Shown here: piece by piece, positions 1 to 4,438 of the stretch
Position numbering within the stretch: position 1 is the first letter of the stretch
How the letters are laid out: each line of letters starts with the position of its first letter
Position numbers and translations under genes: made by a program
DNA from: Actinomycetes bacterium
Lineage (GTDB): Bacteria > Actinomycetota > Acidimicrobiia > Acidimicrobiales > Microtrichaceae
DNA length: 5,170 nucleotides
Direction of reading: 5' to 3'
Assembly: GCA_023434535.1 (NCBI GenBank)
Contig: JAEYSR010000017.1
Coordinates: forward strand, 1 to 5,170
The notes under the pieces: generated by a model
The model's database searches: none
What the model was told of the DNA's origin: nothing
The model's input: the letters and a program-made list of their open reading frames with translations, nothing else

Positions 1-262
1 GCGCCTGCACGACCCCGGCGGCCTCGAACCCGACCACGGCGTCGGGGCCCGCGTGCAGCGAGGCGATCCACAGCCGGCGTCGCCACGTGTCCGCGTGGCC
101 CGGGAAGCTGTAGACGCCCGGTGCCACGAGGATCCATCGACCGCTCGCCAGTCGCGACGTGACCAGTCGCCGCGTGGCCCCGTGCTCCAGGGCCTGCGCT
201 CGGCTGAACGCGCCGTGCTGCCGTGCCGCGATCTCCTGGAGGTGCGCTTCGTCGGTGCCCAT
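1..262 (-). CDS. AbiEi-family antitoxin-like winged-helix protein, N-terminal part (3' end outside window)
   Basis: Reading the minus strand from an ATG at 262 gives 87 open codons to the window edge. The fragment has the pattern of the N-terminal domain of actinobacterial 'type IV toxin-antitoxin AbiEi family' proteins: a helix ending in ARQHGAFSRAQALEHG (about residues 13-28), a second helix with TRRLVTSRLASGRW (30-43), then the hallmark wing-strand LVAPGVYSF (45-53) and a TWRRRLWIASLHAGPDAVV segment (59-77). In this family the domain binds DNA; many actinobacterial members carry a C-terminal DUF559 (Vsr-like) domain, which would lie outside this window. The start is the first in-frame start codon: the frame stays open further upstream (about 20 codons read back to 322) but contains no ATG or GTG there. 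No Shine-Dalgarno sequence is evident, so translation may be leaderless or weak. No partner AbiEii toxin is visible here. Family call is fairly confident; the function of orphan members is not established. Confidence 0.75.
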   Translation of the reverse strand, partial: MGTDEAHLQEIAARQHGAFSRAQALEHGATRRLVTSRLASGRWILVAPGVYSFPGHADTWRRRLWIASLHAGPDAVVGFEAAGVVQA

Positions 263-301
263 GGCCAGCGAGTGAACGACACAGGAGTCGCCCGTGTCAC
301 C

Positions 302-315
302 GGGGACCGGTCCCC
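302..315. promoter_or_regulatory. Perfect 14-bp palindrome, possible operator of the AbiEi-like gene
   Basis: The sequence GGGGACCGGTCCCC equals its own reverse complement over all 14 bases and the symmetry stops at both flanks. It lies 39 bp upstream of the start codon at 262, where a promoter for that gene would be expected. AbiEi antitoxins of the abiE systems are known to bind inverted repeats in their own promoter, so autoregulation is a reasonable guess, but no clear -10 or -35 box could be picked nearby. There is no T-run on either side of the kind an intrinsic terminator needs. Confidence 0.35.
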
Positions 316-338
316 TCTTGACGCCGCAGCGCCGAACC

Positions 339-587
339 CGGGACGCGCGGGACCTGAACTCGGGACGCGTGGCGCCCACATCGGGCGCGAGGCGGCCCGA
401 GAACAGGGGCGGCCGCACCGACTCGGAACCCGGGACGCGTGGCGCCCACATCGGGCGCGAGGTGTCCCGAGAAACACGCGCCGGACTCGGGACGCGTGGC
501 GCCCACATCGGGCGCGAGGTGTCCCGAGAACACGCGCCGGACTCGGGACGCGTGGCGCCCAGATCGGGCGCGAGGCGACCCGAGAAC
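339..587. repeat. Tandem array of four ~43-bp hairpin-forming repeats plus one truncated copy
   Basis: Four near-identical units begin CGGGACGCGTGGCGCCC at 361, 431, 488 and 544 and end at CCCGAGAAC (404, 474, 531, 587). A fifth, cut-down copy (only the first nine bases) is at 339. Start-to-start distances are 70, 57 and 56 bp, so the array is not a multiple-of-three coding repeat. Units 2-4 also share the linker (A)CACGCGCCGGACT; unit 1 is followed by a different 26-base linker. In unit 3 the outer arms CTCGGGAC (486-493) and GTCCCGAG (521-528) pair fully, as do inner arms GCGCCC (499-504) and GGGCGC (510-515) around the 5-base loop ACATC. The inner arms are unchanged in all four units. Differences cluster in the right arm near 520-522 and in one loop base of unit 4. 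The array fills the gap between the ATPase stop and the AbiEi-like gene. It resembles a REP/BIME-type intergenic element, but its class and function are unknown to me. Confidence 0.85.
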
Positions 588-594
588 GGGGCGC

Positions 595-1356
595 TCAGCG
601 GTCGTGGACCTGGCGCAGGAACTGCTGGGTGCGGGCGTGCTGCGGGGCGTCGATGACGTGGGACGGCGCCCCCTCCTCGACGACCACGCCGTCGGCCATG
701 AACACGACGCGGTCGGCGACGTTGCGGGCGAAGCCGATCTCGTGGGTGACGACCATCATCGTCATGCCGTCCTCGGCGAGCGACCGCATCACGTTGAGCA
801 CGTCGCCGACGAGCTCGGGGTCGAGGGCCGAGGTGGCCTCGTCGAACAGCATGATCTCGGGGTCCATGGCCAGGGCCCGGGCGATGGCGACCCGCTGCTG
901 CTGTCCGCCCGAGAGCTGCGCCGGGTAGTGGTCGGCCTTGTCCCCCACGCCCACTCGCTCGAGGTTGGCCCGGGCCACGTCCTGGGCCTCCTTGTCGGAG
1001 CGCTTGAGGACCTTGCGCTGGGCGATGGTCACGTTGTCCAGCACGGTCAGGTGGGGGAACAGGTTGAACTGCTGGAACACCATCCCGATGCGGCGCCGGA
1101 CCTCGTTCACGTTGGTGTCGGGATCGCAGATGTCCACGCCGTCGATCAGGACCTCGCCGGAGTCCGGCGTCTCCAGGAGGTTGACGCAGCGCAGCAGGGT
1201 CGACTTGCCGGAGCCCGACGGGCCGAGGACCACGACGACCTCGCGGTGGTCCACGTGGAAGTCGATGCCCTTGAGCACCTCGTTCGAGCCGAAGCTCTTG
1301 CAGAGGGCCCGGACGTCCACCGTCGGTCGGGCGGGAGCGGTGCTGGTCTGGTCCAC
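595..1356 (-). CDS. Polar amino acid ABC transporter, ATP-binding subunit (GlnQ/HisP type)
   Basis: This 253-residue protein is the cytoplasmic ATPase that powers amino acid uptake through the permease encoded just upstream. All nucleotide-binding motifs are present: Walker A GPSGSGKST (45-53), Q-loop VFQQFNLFPH (93-102), signature LSGGQQQR (148-155), Walker B IMLFDEATSALD with catalytic Glu (168-179), and the switch His in VVTHE (202-206). The Q-loop form FQQFNLFPH and the full length are typical of the polar amino acid (GlnQ/HisP/ArtP) group. One small variation is Ala in place of the common Pro after the Walker B Glu (DEATSALD). I chose the GTG at 1356 because GGAGG (1369-1365, minus strand) lies 8 bases before it. 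The earlier GTG at 1365 overlaps the permease stop as GTGA but touches that same GGAGG with no spacing. It is the last gene of the importer set. The substrate cannot be told from this subunit. Confidence 0.93.
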   Translation of the reverse strand: MDQTSTAPARPTVDVRALCKSFGSNEVLKGIDFHVDHREVVVVLGPSGSGKSTLLRCVNLLETPDSGEVLIDGVDICDPDTNVNEVRRRIGMVFQQFNLFPHLTVLDNVTIAQRKVLKRSDKEAQDVARANLERVGVGDKADHYPAQLSGGQQQRVAIARALAMDPEIMLFDEATSALDPELVGDVLNVMRSLAEDGMTMMVVTHEIGFARNVADRVVFMADGVVVEEGAPSHVIDAPQHARTQQFLRQVHDR

Positions 1357-1361
1357 GTCGG

Positions 1362-2165
1362 TCACCTCCGGTCCGCCTGCGTGCGACGCTCCACCCAGCG
1401 GGCCAGGAAGGTCAGCGGGAGCGTGATGGCCAGGTAGCACACCGCCGCCGCCATCAGCGGCGTGTAGTTGCCGATCGAGTTGGAGATCGTGCGACCCCAG
1501 GTCGTGAGCTCGCGCTGGCCGATGGCCACGCCGAGGACCGCCAGCAGCGACGTGTCCTTGAGCAGGAGGACCAGCTCGTTGGTCAGCGGCGGGAGGATCA
1601 CCCGGAACGCCTGGGGCAGCACGATCGAGCGCATGGTGGTCCCGGCGGGCATGCCGAGCGACCTTGCCGCCTCGACCTGCCCACGGGGCACGGCCTCGAT
1701 GCCGGCGCGGATGGTCTCGGCGAGGTAGGCGCCGGCGACCAGGGCCAGTGCCAGGCAGCCGGCACCCCAGGGCTGGGACAGGAACCCGGGGAGGTTCTCC
1801 GCTCCGAACGCGATCGGCAGGCCGAAGCCCACGATCAGGATGGTCAGCAGGGCCGGCAGGGCCCGGAAGATCTCGACGTAGACCGACCCGAGGACTCGGG
1901 CCGGCGGCACGTTCGACTGGCGCATGAGCGCCACCACCAGTCCGATCACCAGCCCGCCGCCGTACCCGATCGCCGTGTAGACGAGCGTGTTGCGGGCCGC
2001 CTCGGTGATGATCCCGGGGAACTGGTCGGTGAAGTCGTCCCACTTGAAGAAGCGGTCCGCGAGGGCACCCCAGCGGACGGTGACCGCGAGGACGCCGGCG
2101 ATCACGGCGAGGCCCACCACGAAGGCGGCCCACTGGATGAGCGTGGAGCGTTGGGCGCGGGTCAT
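1362..2165 (-). CDS. Polar amino acid ABC transporter, permease subunit (HisM/GlnP type)
   Basis: This 267-residue integral membrane protein forms the amino acid translocation path. Hydrophobic segments are visible at about residues 12-30, 62-81, 102-121, 135-149, 199-214 and 236-255. The cytoplasmic EAA loop that docks on the ATPase is clear: EAARSLGMPAGTTMRSIVLPQAFR region at 165-188, with the conserved Gly at 171 and LPQAFR at 183-188. The segment VEIFRALPALLTIL (97-110), with RALPALL, is also characteristic of the HisM/GlnP family. Because no second permease gene is present, a homodimer is likely. The ATG at 2165 is the only good start; the best Shine-Dalgarno (GGAGG, 2184-2180) is 14 bases away, longer than usual, which may keep expression low relative to the binding protein. 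The stop at 1362 lies just before the ATPase start. The 101-bp gap to the binding-protein gene contains two hairpins. Confidence 0.92.
   Translation of the reverse strand: MTRAQRSTLIQWAAFVVGLAVIAGVLAVTVRWGALADRFFKWDDFTDQFPGIITEAARNTLVYTAIGYGGGLVIGLVVALMRQSNVPPARVLGSVYVEIFRALPALLTILIVGFGLPIAFGAENLPGFLSQPWGAGCLALALVAGAYLAETIRAGIEAVPRGQVEAARSLGMPAGTTMRSIVLPQAFRVILPPLTNELVLLLKDTSLLAVLGVAIGQRELTTWGRTISNSIGNYTPLMAAAVCYLAITLPLTFLARWVERRTQADRR
1365..1369 (-). promoter_or_regulatory. Ribosome-binding site that decides the ATPase start
   Basis: GGAGG on the minus strand lies inside the last codons of the permease, next to its TGA (1364-1362). It is 8 bases from the GTG at 1356 and directly abuts the GTG at 1365, so the downstream start is favoured. 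Its position inside the upstream gene suggests translational coupling of permease and ATPase. Confidence 0.6.
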
Positions 2166-2191
2166 GCGGGAGCTGTGTTCCTCCGACGACG

Positions 2192-2206
2192 AGGGTGCGA
2201 CACCCT
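2192..2206. other. Small perfect hairpin in the leader of the permease gene
   Basis: AGGGTG (2192-2197) and CACCCT (2201-2206) pair perfectly around the 3-base loop CGA. On the transcribed minus strand this hairpin ends 7 bases before the GGAGG of the permease (2184-2180). It could tune ribosome access or serve as a protein site; no experiment-like evidence in the sequence separates these. Confidence 0.4.
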
Positions 2207-2237
2207 AAGGGCGCCGCACCCCCGCTGTCATCGGTCC

Positions 2238-2260
2238 GGCGCCCGGTCGTCCCGGGCGCC
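2238..2260 (-). terminator. Strong intercistronic GC hairpin after the binding-protein gene (attenuator or mRNA stabiliser)
   Basis: GGCGCCCGG (2238-2246) and CCGGGCGCC (2252-2260) form a perfect 9-bp stem with a 5-base loop, beginning 6 bases after the binding-protein stop codon (2267). There is no U-run on the minus-strand RNA after it, so it is not a classical intrinsic terminator. Hairpins in this position in amino acid and sugar ABC operons are known to protect the upstream mRNA and/or lower downstream transcription, giving an excess of binding protein. GGGCGCC at 2209-2215 could pair with 2238-2244 instead, giving a competing structure. Confidence 0.55.
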
Positions 2261-2266
2261 CGACGA

Positions 2267-3091
2267 TCAGGCCGCCGGCTTCTCGCCGAAGTACTTCTCG
2301 TACAGCTCGTCGTACTTGCCGTCCGACTTGGCCGTCTCGAGACCCTTGTTGAGGAGGTCGAGCGTCTCGGTGTTGCCCTTCTTCACCGCCATGCCGTACT
2401 GCTCGTCGGTCTGGATCTTCTCGGTGATGACGAAGTTCGGGTCCTGCGTCGTGCGGTAGGCGTTGATCGGGTAGTCCTGGACCACCGCGTCGATCGTGCC
2501 GGCCTCGAGCGCTGCGAACAGGTCCGCCGCACCCGGAAGCGCCGTGACGGTCGCGCCGTCGGGCTTGTTGGAGTTCACGTACTCCTCACCCGTGGTGCCG
2601 GACTGGACGCCGATGTTCTTGCCGGCCAGGTCGGCCAGCGTGGCGTACTTCGACTCGTTGGCCTTGGTGACCATGACCGACTGCTCGGCGTCGAAGTACG
2701 GCGAGGAGAAGTCCATGTTCGCCTTGCGCTCGTCGGTGATGGACACCGAGGAGACGACGGCGTCGCAGGTGCCGGCGTCCATGGCGGCGAAGATGCCGTC
2801 GAACGGCGTGACCTTCACCTCGAGGGTCTTGTCGGCGCCGTCGGCGATGGCCTGGACGAGGTCGATGTCGAAGCCGGTGTAGCCGCTCGGCGTCTTCTCC
2901 TCCGTCGCCTCCATCTCCATGGGGGCGTAGGGGATGTCGGAGCAGATCACCAGCGCCGAGGAGTCGCCGCTGCTCGGGGCGTCCGTGGTGGACGACGACG
3001 ACGAGTCGTCGTCGTCACCGCAGGCGGCCAGGGCCAGGCCCATCACCACCACGGCCGCGATCGCCATGTAGCGAGAAGTCTTCTTGTACAT
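2267..3091 (-). CDS. Polar amino acid ABC transporter, substrate-binding lipoprotein (SBP_bac_3 family)
   Basis: This 274-residue protein captures an amino acid outside the membrane and delivers it to the permease. Residues 1-24 are a lipoprotein signal peptide: charged MYKKTSR, hydrophobic core (9-20), lipobox LAAC with lipidated Cys24. An Asp/Ser/Thr-rich linker follows (26-46). The mature part follows the SBP_bac_3 pattern: YAPMEM (55-60), GYTGFDIDLVQAIA (70-82), SITDERKANMDFSSPYF (117-133), GVQSGTTGEEYV (161-172) and DAVVQDYPIN (201-210). By analogy with HisJ, Arg122 should hold the ligand carboxylate and Asp206 its amino group, so an alpha-amino acid ligand is expected; which one cannot be told. 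I chose ATG 3091 because AGGTGAT lies 7 bases before it and translation begins directly with the signal peptide; the ATG at 3100 would have only 2 bases to its GAGG. It is the first gene of the importer operon. Confidence 0.93.
   Translation of the reverse strand: MYKKTSRYMAIAAVVVMGLALAACGDDDDSSSSSTTDAPSSGDSSALVICSDIPYAPMEMEATEEKTPSGYTGFDIDLVQAIADGADKTLEVKVTPFDGIFAAMDAGTCDAVVSSVSITDERKANMDFSSPYFDAEQSVMVTKANESKYATLADLAGKNIGVQSGTTGEEYVNSNKPDGATVTALPGAADLFAALEAGTIDAVVQDYPINAYRTTQDPNFVITEKIQTDEQYGMAVKKGNTETLDLLNKGLETAKSDGKYDELYEKYFGEKPAA
2991..3016. repeat. Perfect 12-bp inverted repeat inside the lipoprotein linker codons
   Basis: GACGACGACGAC (2991-3002) and GTCGTCGTCGTC (3005-3016) are exact reverse complements with only GA between them. 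In the coding frame this is four GAC (Asp) codons followed by TCG (Ser) codons at residues 26-33. The mRNA could form an 11-bp stem with a 4-base loop just after the signal-peptide codons. Trinucleotide runs of this sort are prone to slippage, so linker length may vary between strains. Confidence 0.75.
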
Positions 3092-3098
3092 CGTTGCC

Positions 3099-3105
3099 AT
3101 CACCT
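3099..3105 (-). promoter_or_regulatory. Ribosome-binding site of the substrate-binding lipoprotein
   Basis: AGGTGAT on the minus strand ends 7 bases before the ATG at 3091. It overlaps the alternative ATG at 3100-3098, which is therefore unlikely to be the start. Confidence 0.6.
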
Positions 3106-3131
3106 CGTGAGAGTTCGAAGTCAGGGCACGA

Positions 3132-3137
3132 ATCGTA
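3132..3137 (-). promoter_or_regulatory. Possible -10 box of the amino acid importer operon
   Basis: TACGAT on the minus strand matches the TAnnnT core of an actinobacterial sigma-70 -10 element and is 40 bases upstream of the lipoprotein ATG, giving a leader of about 34 bases. No convincing -35 box is seen 17-18 bases further up, so this is a weak call. Confidence 0.3.
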
Positions 3138-3184
3138 GTCACACCACGAAGATCGCACCCAGGGTCACCGTGCAGATGTCCGCT

Positions 3185-3209
3185 GGGACACCTGCCCAGG
3201 ACAGGTCCC
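3185..3209. promoter_or_regulatory. Imperfect inverted repeat in the divergent intergenic region, possible operator
   Basis: GGGACACCTG (3185-3194) and CAGGTCCC (3202-3209) pair apart from a 2-base bulge. The site lies in the 244-bp region between the divergent starts at 3091 and 3336 and could serve either gene. The rest of this region shows a second, distant inverted pair (CGACCGAG 3233-3240 with CTCGGTCG 3274-3281), no gene, and no clear promoter for the plus-strand gene. Confidence 0.25.
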
Positions 3210-3335
3210 ACCGACCACTCGCTCGCTCTCGTCGACCGAGCCGTCGACCTGCCGCGGACCATCCCGTCGATCCCTCGGTCGGCATGGATCGGAGATCGGA
3301 CTGGATCCGGGGCGCCGACGTGCCGATGGGAAGCG

Positions 3336-4235
3336 GTGAGCTCACCGCCGGTCCTGCGACGCATCGACCTCGGGATCGACGGCCTGTCGGACCCCGTGTG
3401 GAACCCCGCAGCGGCGGAGTTCGTGGCTGCGGCCAACGCGGTGTCGCTCATGATGCCGTCGGTCGAGCCGTACTTCGCCGGCGCCATCCGGCGTGCGCTC
3501 CCCCGCCTGGAGCCCGAGCTGGCGGCGACGGCGAGGACGTTCGTCCGCCAGGAGCTCGAGCACCAGCGGCAGCACCGCCGGTTCAACGAGCGCCTGATCG
3601 GACGGTTCCCGTCCCTCCGACGTCCCGAGCGGCGGGCCCAGCGGGTGTTCGCCTGGATGGCCCGGACCCGGTCGGAGCGCTTCAGCCTGGCCTTCGCGGC
3701 GGCCTCGGAGACGATCGCCTACTCGCTCGCCCGTTGGACCAGCGACCACATGGCCGAGTTCCTCCGCGGTGCGGACCCGGTGGCCACGGACCTGTTCGTG
3801 TGGCACCTGGCCGAGGAGGTCGAGCACAAGTCCGTCGCGTTCGACGTGTGGGAGGCCGTCGACGGATCCCGGTGGCGCTACGCCCGCGCCGGGGTGCTGT
3901 CGCTCGTGCTGCTGGCCTGGTTCAGCCTGTGGTCGATCGCGTCGCAGCTGCGGACCGAACGACGGCTGCGGATGCCGACGACCTGGTGGCGGACCACGCG
4001 CCTCGTCCTGAGCTTCACGTTCGAGGTGGTGCCGACGATGTTCCTGTCGTCGCTGCCGGGACACCACCCCGACCAGCTCGCCGACCCCGACTGGTACCGG
4101 TGGTGGCTGGCGGACCTGGAGCAGCGACGAGCGTCGGTCCGACCCGAGCTGGACGGCGACGGCGTCGAACCCGGCACCGAGGCCGGACCCAACGGCGTCT
4201 TCGCGGCGGCCGAGCCGCTCAGTCGACCAGCGTGA
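3336..4235 (+). CDS. PF10118-family 'metal-dependent hydrolase' with a ferritin-like di-iron ligand set
   Basis: This 299-residue protein matches the family annotated as predicted metal-dependent hydrolase (PF10118, COG3687): NAVSLMMPSVEPYFAGAIRR (34-53), FVRQELEHQRQHRRFNERL (69-87), the ASETIAYS helix (123-130) and FVWHLAEEVEHKSVAFDVWE (154-173). These give E44, E73-xx-H76, E125 and E161-xx-H164, the six-ligand arrangement of ferritin-like di-iron carboxylate proteins, so an oxygen-using or redox role may be nearer the truth than hydrolysis. A hydrophobic stretch at 187-203 could be a membrane helix or amphipathic anchor. The last 30 residues are Gly/Pro/Glu-rich and look disordered. The start is a GTG at 3336 with only a weak GGGA 4 bases before it; no earlier in-frame start exists. 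The stop codon overlaps the 3' end of the ferredoxin gene on the other strand by 17 bp. The substrate is unknown. Confidence 0.85.
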   Translation: MSSPPVLRRIDLGIDGLSDPVWNPAAAEFVAAANAVSLMMPSVEPYFAGAIRRALPRLEPELAATARTFVRQELEHQRQHRRFNERLIGRFPSLRRPERRAQRVFAWMARTRSERFSLAFAAASETIAYSLARWTSDHMAEFLRGADPVATDLFVWHLAEEVEHKSVAFDVWEAVDGSRWRYARAGVLSLVLLAWFSLWSIASQLRTERRLRMPTTWWRTTRLVLSFTFEVVPTMFLSSLPGHHPDQLADPDWYRWWLADLEQRRASVRPELDGDGVEPGTEAGPNGVFAAAEPLSRPA

Positions 4236-4413
4236 TGGCGAACTCCGGGCAGTTGTCCGCCGCGAGCTCGGCCTTGTCCTTCAGGTCGTCGGGCACGTCG
4301 CCGGTGACCAGCAGCACGGCGTAGCCGTCGTCGTCGACGTCGAACAGCTCGGGAGCGAGCAGGTAGCACCGGTTGTGACCCTGGCAGGCGTCACGGTCGA
4401 ACTGGATCTTCAT
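4219..4413 (-). CDS. Small P450-type ferredoxin, His in place of the second cluster Cys
   Basis: This 64-residue protein is a soluble electron carrier. It has C10-x2-H13-x2-C16 and a distant C55-P, so three Cys ligands and His13 at the second position: the CxxHxxC...CP pattern of single-cluster ferredoxins that accompany P450s in mycobacteria and other actinobacteria. Such variants usually hold a [3Fe-4S] cluster, though some His forms can hold [4Fe-4S]. The protein is acidic (DVDDDG 25-30, GDVPDD 38-43), suited to docking on a basic P450 surface. The ATG at 4413 is supported by GAGAGG (4428-4423, minus strand) 9 bases upstream and by the family N-terminus MKIQFDRDAC. It starts 25 bases after the P450 stop codon, so the two probably share an mRNA. 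Its reductase is not in this window. The 3' end overlaps the convergent PF10118 gene. Confidence 0.93.
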   Translation of the reverse strand: MKIQFDRDACQGHNRCYLLAPELFDVDDDGYAVLLVTGDVPDDLKDKAELAADNCPEFAITLVD

Positions 4414-4422
4414 GGTGAGGTT

Positions 4423-4428
4423 CCTCTC
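4423..4428 (-). promoter_or_regulatory. Ribosome-binding site of the ferredoxin
   Basis: GAGAGG on the minus strand, 9 bases before the ATG at 4413. It selects this ATG over upstream in-frame starts that would add a poorly conserved Cys/Pro/Arg-rich extension reaching back into the P450 gene. Confidence 0.55.
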
Positions 4429-4438
4429 GCGACGGGTC

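Noticed and set aside
1..262. A complete type IV toxin-antitoxin system
   Set aside because: Only the N-terminal domain of one protein is visible and no AbiEii nucleotidyltransferase is in the window. Many actinobacterial AbiEi-domain proteins are orphans.
361..587. CRISPR-like look of the regularly spaced repeats
   Set aside because: The intervals between units 2-3 and 3-4 are the same sequence rather than unique spacers, the repeat is longer and more palindromic than usual, there are only four copies, and no cas gene is visible.
53..928. Long plus-strand open frames running across the repeat array (also 294-656 and 439-1437)
   Set aside because: They are Arg/Gly/Pro/Ala-rich, have no family resemblance, cross the repeats whose period is not a multiple of three, and lie opposite well-supported minus-strand genes. 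They are typical GC-rich shadow frames.
595..2133. A 512-codon minus-strand frame suggesting a permease-ATPase fusion
   Set aside because: The N-terminal half is a shifted frame of the true permease gene; only the residues from 1356 onward are a real protein. The permease ends with its own stop at 1362.
2238..2260. Classical intrinsic terminator after the binding protein
   Set aside because: The stem is strong but no U-run follows on the minus-strand RNA and the permease and ATPase genes continue on the same strand; an attenuating or stabilising hairpin fits better.
3092..3586. N-terminal extension of the binding protein
   Set aside because: The open frame continues upstream but lacks family resemblance, covers the intergenic region and the opposite-strand gene, and would bury the lipoprotein signal peptide, which must be at the N-terminus.
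2195..4324. A 709-codon plus-strand open frame covering the binding-protein gene and most of the PF10118 gene
   Set aside because: It is antisense to a clear lipoprotein, out of frame with the PF10118 gene, and low-complexity in composition. GC-rich DNA lacks stop codons, which explains its length.
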